Shown here one piece after another: positions 26,721 through 34,833 of a DNA stretch of 64,000 nucleotides; the stretch's first letter is position 1, and each line of letters begins with the position of its first letter. The notes under the pieces are model-generated. The model was not told the DNA's origin and searched no databases. It was given only the letters and a program-made list of their open reading frames with translations. The position numbers were made by a program, and so were the translations under genes. Source of the DNA: Paenibacillus ferrarius (GTDB taxonomy: Bacteria; Bacillota; Bacilli; Paenibacillales; NBRC-103111); contig NZ_MBTG01000056.1 of assembly GCF_002027705.1 (NCBI RefSeq), positions 247,607-311,606 of the forward strand, given 5' to 3'.

Positions 26721-27565
26721 ATAGTACGAAAGCAAGAATTGATCCGATGCAGATCATTGGATTCTTAATACTAATCATTATAACGTTTATTATGTTATCG
26801 CCTTTATGGTTCATGGTCTCAACTTCGCTGAAGACAACGAAAGAGATGCTGGCCTTTCCGCCAACTTGGATTCCGAAAACGTTTGCATTTAGCAATTTCA
26901 AGACACTTTTTACGAATCAGGATCTGAAGTTTGGCCAGCAGTATTTGAACAGCTTCATTGTGGCAGGCTTCTCTGTTATTGGAACGGCGATTTCGTCCAG
27001 TCTTGTTGCCTTTGGCTTCTCACGTTATAACACTCGTTTGAAGTCATTATTCTTCATGCTGTTGCTGAGTACAATGATGCTGCCGTATCCAGCCATTATG
27101 ATCCCGCAATTTCTGCTGTTTCGCCAACTAGGCTTGCATGATTCCTTATTGCCGCTTATCCTGCCAGCTTTTTTTGGCTCTGCGTATATGATATTCCTGC
27201 TTAGACAGTTCTTTTATTCGCTGCCGAATGAATTGTTCGATGCGGGTAGGATTGATGGCTGCAGCGAGTTTCGCTTGTTCTGGAACTTGACTCTGCCGCT
27301 ATCAGGTCCTGTCCTAGCGACGGTATCTATCTTCACCTTCATTTGGTCGTGGAACGATCTGCTAGCTCCTGTCTTATATTTGGATTCACAAGAGCATTTC
27401 ACACTTCCGATCGGTATGGCTGCCATGCTTTCTTCCAAGTTCCGCATTTCACCGTGGAATTTATTGATGGCCGCTTCGATTTTATCCATGCTGCCGATTA
27501 TCACGCTATTTACGTTTGCTCAGAAACGATTTGTAGAAGGTATTGTGCTTACCGGTATTAAGTAA
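26717..27565 (+). CDS. Sugar ABC transporter permease 2 (MalG/UgpE type)
   Basis: 282 residues with six helices and the EAA loop DAGRIDGCSEFRLFWNLTLPL (here DAGRIDG in place of EAARIDG). It pairs with the preceding permease. Its ATG overlaps the previous stop in ATGA and GGAGG precedes it, so the two are coupled. Part of the CUT1 family transporter of this operon. Confidence 0.9.
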   Translation: MNSTKARIDPMQIIGFLILIIITFIMLSPLWFMVSTSLKTTKEMLAFPPTWIPKTFAFSNFKTLFTNQDLKFGQQYLNSFIVAGFSVIGTAISSSLVAFGFSRYNTRLKSLFFMLLLSTMMLPYPAIMIPQFLLFRQLGLHDSLLPLILPAFFGSAYMIFLLRQFFYSLPNELFDAGRIDGCSEFRLFWNLTLPLSGPVLATVSIFTFIWSWNDLLAPVLYLDSQEHFTLPIGMAAMLSSKFRISPWNLLMAASILSMLPIITLFTFAQKRFVEGIVLTGIK

Positions 27566-27614
27566 TGAGAGGTTTACTTGATATGATAAATAGCAGACAT
27601 GGGGAGGAAATAAG

Positions 27615-28967
27615 ATGGAATTCGGTAAAAGAAAAGCTTTCTTGGCATTAAGTCTTGTTATGGCTGGCGCATCGGTGTTGTCAGCATGTTCAGATGGAGG
27701 ATACTCTGGGAAAAGCGGCGGCACAGTCACCATTACGCATTATACGATTGATTCGCCAGATCGCACCTTTGTGGAGAAATTAATTCCTGATTTTGAGAAG
27801 AAGCATCCGAATATTAAAATTAAAGTGACGAAGGCGCCTTACGAGCAGTTCGACTCCAAGCTGCAATCGGCGATCGCGGCCAAAAATGCTCCTGACGTCA
27901 CCTCGCACTATGGTTATGGCGGATTCATGGAGTATTACAACAAAGGGATGCTAACAGATCTCAGCTCGATTATGCAAGCGGACGGTTTTAAATCCTCCGA
28001 TTACAACATTCCTGATGATGTGATGAATATTTACAAAGTAGATGGGAAGTCCTATGGCATACCACTCAATAGCTATGTCACTGTTATGTTATACAACAAG
28101 GATCTGTTCGACAAAGCGGGGCTTCCTTATCCGCCAACGGATTACAACGACAAAAGCTGGACCTATGACAAAATGGTGGAGTATGCAACCAAATTGACTG
28201 TAGATTCTACGGATATGAACAAAGCCCAATATGGCTTGGATTTTGGGTGGGGCGAGCGTGATCAGAAGCCGCAGTATTTTGGAGGAAATGTTTACTCCGA
28301 CGATACCTGGAAAAATGGCGGAAAGCCAACTGCGATCAATTTGAACAAACCTGAGGTCATTGAAGCTTACAAGAAGATTTATGGGTTGATTTGGGATAAA
28401 AAGGTGTCCCCGACGCCAGCATTCTCCAAATCGGTCTCTGGACAATTCGGCGATCCGTTTCTCTCCGGCAAGATCGGGATGTCCGTCGTAGGATCATGGA
28501 GCTTGGCGGCATCCAGTGATTTCAATTTCAAAGTTGGTGTCGCAGCCGTGCCGCAAGGTCCTAACTCTAAAGTACGCAGTGTCCTGTACGTTGACCCGTT
28601 GTTCGTTCTCAAAGATTCCAAGCATCCGAAAGAAGCTTACGAATGGATCAAGTATTTAATTTCGGCAGACGTGCAGGAGAAATCAATTGAGCTTAGCGGC
28701 GGCAACCCTCCGGTCAACCAAAAGGCGGCTGAGAAGTACTATTCGAATTTTGAAGGCATTGATCCTAAACAAATTCAGCAAGTCTATGATGGGGCATTCA
28801 AATACGGCTTCGAATCCTACAACCATATGATCTCGAACTACTCGCAAATTAATGAGCTGTTCATTAATGAGCTTGCCAGCGTTGAGAATGGTGACAAGAA
28901 GGTCGAAGAAGCTTTGCCTGTGATTCAAGATAAGCTAACGAAGTTATTGGAACGTGTGAATAAATAG
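27615..28967 (+). CDS. Extracellular sugar-binding lipoprotein of the ABC transporter
   Basis: 450 residues: lipoprotein signal peptide with lipobox LSAC (Cys near residue 25), Gly/Ser linker, then a family 1 solute-binding domain (TITHYTIDSPDRTFVEKLIPDFEKKHP region, later YGIPLNSYVTVMLYNKDLFDKAG). It captures the sugar outside the membrane and delivers it to the two permeases. GGGGAGG eight bases before ATG. Follows permease 2 by 49 bases; binding protein after the permeases is less usual than before them. Confidence 0.9.
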   Translation: MEFGKRKAFLALSLVMAGASVLSACSDGGYSGKSGGTVTITHYTIDSPDRTFVEKLIPDFEKKHPNIKIKVTKAPYEQFDSKLQSAIAAKNAPDVTSHYGYGGFMEYYNKGMLTDLSSIMQADGFKSSDYNIPDDVMNIYKVDGKSYGIPLNSYVTVMLYNKDLFDKAGLPYPPTDYNDKSWTYDKMVEYATKLTVDSTDMNKAQYGLDFGWGERDQKPQYFGGNVYSDDTWKNGGKPTAINLNKPEVIEAYKKIYGLIWDKKVSPTPAFSKSVSGQFGDPFLSGKIGMSVVGSWSLAASSDFNFKVGVAAVPQGPNSKVRSVLYVDPLFVLKDSKHPKEAYEWIKYLISADVQEKSIELSGGNPPVNQKAAEKYYSNFEGIDPKQIQQVYDGAFKYGFESYNHMISNYSQINELFINELASVENGDKKVEEALPVIQDKLTKLLERVNK

Positions 28968-28974
28968 CTTTGAT

Positions 28975-29029
28975 CTGCAAGCAGGAGGAATGCATCGCAA
29001 GGTGTGGATTTCCTCCTGTATATTTGCAG
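28975..29029 (+). other. Intercistronic hairpin after the binding-protein gene
   Basis: CAGGAGGAA pairs with TTCCTCCTG, and the outer CTGCAA with TTGCAG. There is no U run, so it may stabilise the upstream mRNA or attenuate rather than terminate transcription into the regulator gene. Confidence 0.55.
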
Positions 29030-29061
29030 CGCTAATTGTGTTACTTTGGAATTATGCTGTG

Positions 29062-29073
29062 AATCACGTGATT
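29062..29073. promoter_or_regulatory. Palindrome upstream of the LacI gene
   Basis: AATCACGTGATT is a perfect 12-base palindrome, 35 bases before the start codon of the LacI-type regulator. Possibly an operator; it does not match the pair at 25656 and 25751. Confidence 0.4.
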
Positions 29074-29107
29074 ACTGCAATAATTGAGCTACAGGAGTTG
29101 TTTTTAT

Positions 29108-30103
29108 ATGAAGGTAAGCATCTTTGACGTCGCTAAGAGAAGCGGATTGTCGGTCGTCACCGTTTCGCGGGTTATTAATCAAGCTGGCACTGTGCGTGAG
29201 AAAAATCGCCAAAAAGTGCTGGATGCCATGAAAGAGTTAGATTATCATCCGAATGCAGCTGCACGCAGCTTGGCTCGTGGCAAGACGGGGATCATTGGCC
29301 TTGCCATTACCACTTTAAATGATTCTTTCTTGGATGCCGTCGTCAAAGAGATTAACGATCGGCTTGCCGAAAAAGGCTATTTCTTGGCTCTTTCGATATC
29401 GACAGAAGTATTCGCCTCTTTTGATAATTCTATGTTCCAAGAGGACCGTGTGGACGGAGTTATTATGCTTTCACCGGTTCATGAGGATGATTATGTTATG
29501 GAATTGAAAAAGAAGAAGATTCCTTTCGTCATGCTGGACAATCAGCATGTCCATCCATCCGTTTCCTCGGTAATTATTGATAATTATAAAGGCGGATACG
29601 ATGCCACCAAACATTTAATTGATCTGGGACATACGGAGATTGCGCATATTTGCGGTCCTGCTCCTTACTTGAGCAGCAGTGAACGGCTGCGCGGATTTGT
29701 AAGTGCGATGGAGGATGCCGGCTTGAATCCATCTTGGATCGAGCAAGGCGATTTCAGCATTACTTCCGGTTATAAAGCAACAAGCGGCTGGATAAAATCT
29801 GGAAAACTGCCAAGCGCCGTATTTGCTGCCGATGATTTAACCGCGTTTGGCGTCATTGACGCTCTTAAGAATGCGGGCTACAAAATACCGCAGGATGTTT
29901 CGGTGATTGGTTTTGACGATCAAATATTTTCGGCTGAGTTTCATCCGATGCTGACGACCATTCGACAACCGGCAGAGAGCATGGGGCGGCATGGCGTTGA
30001 TCTGTTGTTGAAATGGATTGATGGAACCGTCAAGCGGAACACGACAGTGCAGCTGGAACCAGAATTAATTATCCGTGAATCAACAGGTAGAAAACTAAAC
30101 TAG
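29108..30103 (+). CDS. LacI-family regulator of the glycoside operon
   Basis: 331 residues: LacI HTH at the N-terminus (SIFDVAKRSGLSVVTVSRVIN) with hinge helix AARSLARGKTG near residue 55, then a periplasmic-binding-protein-like effector domain (GFDDQIFSAEFHPMLTTIRQP near the end). Start is ATG 29108 with CAGGAG ten bases upstream, not the longer frame from 29084. By position it should act on the twin operators at the operon promoter and release them when a sugar or sugar phosphate binds. Confidence 0.87.
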   Translation: MKVSIFDVAKRSGLSVVTVSRVINQAGTVREKNRQKVLDAMKELDYHPNAAARSLARGKTGIIGLAITTLNDSFLDAVVKEINDRLAEKGYFLALSISTEVFASFDNSMFQEDRVDGVIMLSPVHEDDYVMELKKKKIPFVMLDNQHVHPSVSSVIIDNYKGGYDATKHLIDLGHTEIAHICGPAPYLSSSERLRGFVSAMEDAGLNPSWIEQGDFSITSGYKATSGWIKSGKLPSAVFAADDLTAFGVIDALKNAGYKIPQDVSVIGFDDQIFSAEFHPMLTTIRQPAESMGRHGVDLLLKWIDGTVKRNTTVQLEPELIIRESTGRKLN

Positions 30104-30131
30104 ATATGACGGACATTCAGGAGTTGTGAGT

Positions 30132-31130
30132 ATGAAGTATTATTTGGGTGTGGATGCAGGTGGAAGCAAAACGTATACGTTAATAACCGATGAGCAAGGA
30201 AATATTATCGGCAAAGGGCACAGCGGGAATGGCAATCATCAATTGGGTGTGGATCAAGCTCGCGCTAATATCACGCATTCCGTTGAGATGGCGCTTCAGC
30301 AAGCTAATCTGACACGCAGCGATATTGAATTTGCTTTTTTTGGTTTGGCTGGTGCAGATCGACCGATTGACTATACAATACTGCGTCCATTGATTGGTGA
30401 ACTTGGATTTCCGCAACATGAGATCGATTGTGACACTATGATTGCACTTAGGGCAGGGACGGCACAGCCTTATGGGGTTGTGCTTATTTGCGGAAGCGGG
30501 ACGAATAGTGCCGGGAGAAATCGGCATGGCCAGTTCTACCAATGCGGAGGTTTCAACTATCAATTTGGCGACTTCGGCGGGGGAGGAACCTTAGCTGTGG
30601 AAGTTTTCCGATCGGTGATCCGTGCTTGGGATGGCAGAGAAACGCCCACACTGTTGACCAATCTTCTTTTGGAAGCCCTCGGATTCAGTACAGTGAAGGA
30701 TATGTTCGATGATTTTATGGATAACAACAAGTACGTTCCGCTGCATACAGCCAAATTGCTGTTTCAAGCCGCGCATCAAGGCGATGAAGTAGCTTTGCGA
30801 ATTCTCCGTATTCAAGGCGAGGAACTAGGCAAAGCCGCAACAGCTATCATAAAGCGATTGAATATGGAACAAGAGAGCTTTAACGTCGTATTGGCTGGCA
30901 GTGTTATCGCTAGAGGCGAAGGAGCTTACATTCAAGCTTATATCGAACAAGCGGTTAGTGAAATCGCTCCTCATGCATCATTGGTCAAGTTGAATGTAGA
31001 GCCTGTAGTAGGGGCCGTTTGGCTTGCAATGGAAGCCGGGGGCAAAGCACTTTCATCTGAGGTCTATGAGAAGCTCAAAACCGTAAGTGATTATCAATCC
31101 ATACAACTACTAGACAAGACAAGGATGTGA
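30132..31130 (+). CDS. BadF/BadG/BcrA/BcrD-family sugar kinase (N-acetylglucosamine kinase-like)
   Basis: 332 residues with the ASKHA-fold phosphate 1 motif GVDAGGSKTYTLI, phosphate 2 LICGSGTNSAGRN and adenosine motif LAGSVI. The family includes NagK and the MurNAc/GlcNAc kinase MurK. Next to a GH4 phospho-glycosidase gene and an ABC importer rather than a PTS, the likely role is to phosphorylate the imported glycoside or amino sugar. ATG 30132 has AGGAG eight bases upstream; GTG 30126 is less well spaced. It follows lacI by 28 bases. Confidence 0.8.
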   Translation: MKYYLGVDAGGSKTYTLITDEQGNIIGKGHSGNGNHQLGVDQARANITHSVEMALQQANLTRSDIEFAFFGLAGADRPIDYTILRPLIGELGFPQHEIDCDTMIALRAGTAQPYGVVLICGSGTNSAGRNRHGQFYQCGGFNYQFGDFGGGGTLAVEVFRSVIRAWDGRETPTLLTNLLLEALGFSTVKDMFDDFMDNNKYVPLHTAKLLFQAAHQGDEVALRILRIQGEELGKAATAIIKRLNMEQESFNVVLAGSVIARGEGAYIQAYIEQAVSEIAPHASLVKLNVEPVVGAVWLAMEAGGKALSSEVYEKLKTVSDYQSIQLLDKTRM

Positions 31131-31135
31131 GTGCA

Positions 31136-32437
31136 ATGAGAGAAGCATTGAAAATAGCGATCATTGGCGGAGGTTCCTCCTATACACCGGAAATTGTGGA
31201 AGGATTTATTTTAAGCTATGCAAAGTTGCCTGTGAGAGAGCTCTGGCTCGTTGATGTGGAAGAAGGGAAGCATAAGCTGGAGATTGTTGGCAACTTGGCG
31301 AAACGAATGATTGCCAAATCGGGCCTGCCTATCGAGGTTCACTTAACGCTGAATCGTCGAGAAGCCATCGCAGGTGCGGATTTCATCAGTACTCAGATGC
31401 GAGTAGGTTTGTTGGAGGCGCGCAAATGGGATGAGCATATCCCCAATAAACACGGCATTATCGGCCAAGAGACGACAGGTCCCGGCGGTATGATGAAGGC
31501 TCTTCGCACAATTCCCGTGCTGCTGGATATTTGCAAAGATATTGAAGAGTTAAGTCCGAATGCTTGGCTTCTGAACTTTACGAATCCTGCCGGCATGGTG
31601 ACAGAGGCGATTCATAAATATTCGAAGGTCAAAAGCATCGGGCTTTGCAATGCGCCAATTGGTCTTCACAAATGGCTGATGAACAAATATGAGGCTAAAG
31701 CTGACCAGATCTACACGGAATTCGTAGGCTTGAATCATTTGCACTGGGTTACTCGCGCCGAAATTAATGGTGAGGATAAACTGAGTGAGCTGCTTGATCG
31801 CCGAGAAGAATACAGCGGCAAAAACGTACCAGCCAGCGAGTGGGATGCTGATTTCTTGCGTTCATTGCAAGCATTGCCCTCTTACTATTTAAAATACTTC
31901 TATATGACCGATGCCATGCTGGAGGAGCAACTAGCTTCTTTGAAGGAAAACGGCACCCGCGCCGAGGTCGTCAAACGAGTAGAGGACGAATTATTCGAGC
32001 TCTATCAGGATCCGGATTTGCAAGAGAAGCCCAAGCAGCTTGAGAAACGCGGCGGCGCTTATTATTCGGAAGCGGCTGTGAATCTGATGGTTTCTCTCTA
32101 TAATGACAAGCGAGACATCCAGACGCTTAACGTGATGAACGATAACACGATTGATTTTCTGCCAAAAGATGCTTGTATTGAAGTGAACTGTATTGTAACC
32201 GCTCAAGGCCCGATACCCATTGGACTAACCAAAGTGCCAGAACATGTGAAGGGGCTAATGCACGCCGTCAAAACGTATGAGCGTCTTACGATTGAAGCCG
32301 CGGTTACTGGCAGCAGAGATTTGGTGCTTCAGGCGCTTGTTCATCACCCGCTTGTGCCTTCCGTGTCCGTGGCTAAAACCTTGATGGATGAAATGTTGGA
32401 AAAGAACAAACCGTATTTGCCTGCATTTTTTGCGTAA
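31136..32437 (+). CDS. GH4 family 6-phospho-glycosidase (6-phospho-beta-glucosidase type)
   Basis: 433 residues. NAD-binding motif GGGSSYTPE at the N-terminus, phosphate-binding NFTNPAG (about 145), and the metal ligands Cys in GLCNAP and His in NHLHW, all hallmarks of glycoside hydrolase family 4, which cleaves 6-phosphosugars by an NAD- and Mn-dependent redox mechanism. It resembles the LicH/CelF branch (6-phospho-beta-glucosidases). ATG 31136 is nine bases downstream of a GTG that overlaps the kinase stop. Last gene of the operon; terminator follows. Confidence 0.88.
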   Translation: MREALKIAIIGGGSSYTPEIVEGFILSYAKLPVRELWLVDVEEGKHKLEIVGNLAKRMIAKSGLPIEVHLTLNRREAIAGADFISTQMRVGLLEARKWDEHIPNKHGIIGQETTGPGGMMKALRTIPVLLDICKDIEELSPNAWLLNFTNPAGMVTEAIHKYSKVKSIGLCNAPIGLHKWLMNKYEAKADQIYTEFVGLNHLHWVTRAEINGEDKLSELLDRREEYSGKNVPASEWDADFLRSLQALPSYYLKYFYMTDAMLEEQLASLKENGTRAEVVKRVEDELFELYQDPDLQEKPKQLEKRGGAYYSEAAVNLMVSLYNDKRDIQTLNVMNDNTIDFLPKDACIEVNCIVTAQGPIPIGLTKVPEHVKGLMHAVKTYERLTIEAAVTGSRDLVLQALVHHPLVPSVSVAKTLMDEMLEKNKPYLPAFFA

Positions 32438-32451
32438 ATATGCGGCAAGCT

Positions 32452-32477
32452 AAACTCCCTGAGAAGGGAGTTTTTTT
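32452..32477 (+). terminator. Terminator of the glycoside operon
   Basis: AAACTCCCT, loop GAGA, AGGGAGTTT and a T run. Confidence 0.9.
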
Positions 32478-32492
32478 GTTGAAAAAGACTAT

Positions 32493-32506
32493 TGTTAACG
32501 TGTGCA
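32493..32506. promoter_or_regulatory. cre-like site upstream of the gluconate operon
   Basis: TGTTAACGTGTGCA agrees with the CcpA consensus TGWNANCGNTNWCA at 12 of 14 positions. It is placed 34 bases before the start of the LacI-type regulator of the next operon. Confidence 0.45.
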
Positions 32507-32539
32507 TACATGTGTTATGCTTCTGATAGAGGTGAAGCT

Positions 32540-33544
32540 ATGAGCGTTACCATTAAGGACATTGCCAAGCTGGCAGGTGTGTCGCATACGACCGTGTCCA
32601 GAGCGCTGAACAACAGCCCGCTCATTCAAGAGGAGACGAAAGAACGGATTCGACTCATTGCCGAACAGCTGGATTATACGCCGAATTATAGTGCGAAGAG
32701 CCTTGTGCTCGATCGATCCTATAACCTAGGACTCTTTTTTACCACACTCAGCAAGGGGACATCCGCAGGCTTCTTCTATGAAGCGATACGTGGTGTCAAT
32801 TCGGTCATTCAGGATCGCTATCAGCTCATTGTCAAAGGAATCGACGACTATACGAGTTTTCACTCGATCACCAGGAAAAGCTTCGATGGCATTATTATTG
32901 TCAGCCAAAGTGACGACGATCAAGCAATTATTGATCACATTGCCGCCAAAGGCATTCCACTAGTAGTTCTCAATCGCCCTGTGACTACGTCAGGCGTGCT
33001 GAATGTACTCTCGGACGAGGAACAAGGTGCGTTCCTTGCAGGCAGTTATTTAATCGAACAGGGTCACACACGGATAGCTTTGATTGAAGGCCGACAAGGC
33101 TTCAAATCTGCACAGAACCGGAAAGACGGCTTCGAGCGGGCGATGGAACATCATCGCATTCAAGTACCTCAGGCTTACCGGATTCCAGGTTTGTATGATT
33201 TGGAGAGCGGACATCAAGCGATGCAGCAGTTTTTGACGCTCAAGGTAAGGCCGACCGCAGTATTTTGCTGTAATGACGAAATGGCGCTGGGCGCAATGAA
33301 AGCGGTCTCGGAAGCAGGCTTGCAAGTGCCGCAGGACATGTCCGTTGTTGGGTTTGACGATACGGTATTTGCTGCCTATGTCACTCCCGCGCTTACAACG
33401 GTTCGCCGCCCGATTGAACAGATTAGCAAAGAAGGAGCTGTTCGCCTTCTTGGAAATATAGAAAACAAACAGCACGAAACGGAGCAGCTGCTCTTGAAAA
33501 CAGAACTGATTGTGCGGGAATCCGTACGTTCACTTTCAATATAA
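32540..33544 (+). CDS. LacI-family regulator of the gluconate-type operon
   Basis: 334 residues with HTH VTIKDIAKLAGVSHTTVSRAL and a sugar-binding effector domain ending in the family block GFDDTVFAAYVTPALTTVRRP. Start is ATG 32540 with GAGGTGAAGC upstream; the longer frame from 32492 crosses the cre-like site. Followed at 17 bases by the LarA-like gene, so regulator and enzymes are likely co-transcribed. B. subtilis uses a GntR-type GntR here, while a LacI-type regulator is the enterobacterial solution. Confidence 0.86.
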   Translation: MSVTIKDIAKLAGVSHTTVSRALNNSPLIQEETKERIRLIAEQLDYTPNYSAKSLVLDRSYNLGLFFTTLSKGTSAGFFYEAIRGVNSVIQDRYQLIVKGIDDYTSFHSITRKSFDGIIIVSQSDDDQAIIDHIAAKGIPLVVLNRPVTTSGVLNVLSDEEQGAFLAGSYLIEQGHTRIALIEGRQGFKSAQNRKDGFERAMEHHRIQVPQAYRIPGLYDLESGHQAMQQFLTLKVRPTAVFCCNDEMALGAMKAVSEAGLQVPQDMSVVGFDDTVFAAYVTPALTTVRRPIEQISKEGAVRLLGNIENKQHETEQLLLKTELIVRESVRSLSI

Positions 33545-33561
33545 AGAAAGAGGGATCGCCT

Positions 33562-34833
33562 GTGAGCATTCTAAGAGAGTTATTAAATGATATTCCCATT
33601 CCCCAAATGGTCAAGATCCGCCAGAAGTTTGACCGCACGATTCTAGAAAATCCAGAGCTGGAGCTAGTGAATAAGCTGGCTAGCAGCGGTGTTATGGCAA
33701 GCATTCATCCTGGCCAACAGGTTGCCGTTGCGGTAGGAAGCAGAGGGATTGCCAACATCGCGGGTTTTACGAAAACAACGATTGACGCGATTAAAGACAG
33801 AGGAGCCTTCCCTTTCATCGTGCCCTGCATGGGCTCTCACGGTGGTGCTACAGCGGATGGACAGACAGAAGTCCTGCAGCATTTTGGCATTACGGAGGCG
33901 ACGATGGGTGCGCCGATTCGTTCTTCGATGGAAGTTGTGCAGATTGACCAACTGCCTAACGGTTTGCCTGTGTACGTAGATCGCATCGCTTCTGAAGCCG
34001 ATGCCATCGTCGTAATTAACCGCGTAAAGCCGCATACGGCTTTCCGTGGACGGATCGAAAGCGGCATCATGAAGATGATCGCGATCGGGCTCGGGAAGCA
34101 AAAGGGAGCAGAAGCTTGTCACCAGCTGGGCTTCAAGTATATGGCGGAGAATGTGCCTGCCATGGCTACGTTGATGATCCAGAAGCTGCCTATCGTTTTC
34201 GGTGTTGCGCTTGTTGAGAATGCCTATGATGAAACATGCCAGGTCGAAGTGCTGCCTGCGGCAGAAATTGAAGAGCGCGAAGAGCAGCTGTTGATTGAGG
34301 CGAAATCGCGTTTGCCCAAAATTTTGTTCGACGAAATCGACGTACTGGTGATTGATTATATCGGTAAAAATATTAGCGGTGACGGTATGGATCCTAACGT
34401 AACTGGACGTTATCCGACGCCTTATGCGCATGGTGGTCCAGATGTTGCCAAAATGGTCGTATTAGACTTAACGCCTGAAACCAAAGGCAACGCCAACGGG
34501 GTCGGTACGGCTGATTTTACAACACAGCGATTGGTGGACAAAACGAATCTGGAATTCACATATGCGAATGGATTAACTTCAACAGTATGTGCGCCAACGA
34601 AGATTGCCACTACACTCGAGAATGATTTCTACGCGATCAAGGCTGCCGTGAAGACCTGCAACATCTTGGATTATACAACCTGCAAGCTAGTGCGAATTCA
34701 AGACACCCTTCACCTTGGCGAAATTGAGATTTCAGTCAATTTGCTGGAGGCAGCGCGTCAGCACCCAGATATTGAAATTTTGTCAGAGCCCTACGAGCTT
34801 TTATTTGACGCAGAGGGGAATATTAGCAAATGA
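33562..34833 (+). CDS. LarA-like (DUF2088/nickel-dependent lactate racemase N-terminal domain) protein
   Basis: 423 residues. MGSHGGAT near residue 92 and VINRVKPHTAFRGRIESGIMKMIAIGLGKQKGA near 150 are the motifs of the LarA N-terminal (DUF2088) family; in LarA these hold the nickel-pincer cofactor and perform hydride-transfer racemisation or epimerisation. The LarA family is functionally diverse, and nothing in the sequence defines the substrate; in this operon a hydroxy acid linked to gluconate is plausible. Start is GTG with GAGGGA upstream. The end overlaps gluconokinase by four bases, so the two are translationally coupled. Confidence 0.75.
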   Translation: MSILRELLNDIPIPQMVKIRQKFDRTILENPELELVNKLASSGVMASIHPGQQVAVAVGSRGIANIAGFTKTTIDAIKDRGAFPFIVPCMGSHGGATADGQTEVLQHFGITEATMGAPIRSSMEVVQIDQLPNGLPVYVDRIASEADAIVVINRVKPHTAFRGRIESGIMKMIAIGLGKQKGAEACHQLGFKYMAENVPAMATLMIQKLPIVFGVALVENAYDETCQVEVLPAAEIEEREEQLLIEAKSRLPKILFDEIDVLVIDYIGKNISGDGMDPNVTGRYPTPYAHGGPDVAKMVVLDLTPETKGNANGVGTADFTTQRLVDKTNLEFTYANGLTSTVCAPTKIATTLENDFYAIKAAVKTCNILDYTTCKLVRIQDTLHLGEIEISVNLLEAARQHPDIEILSEPYELLFDAEGNISK

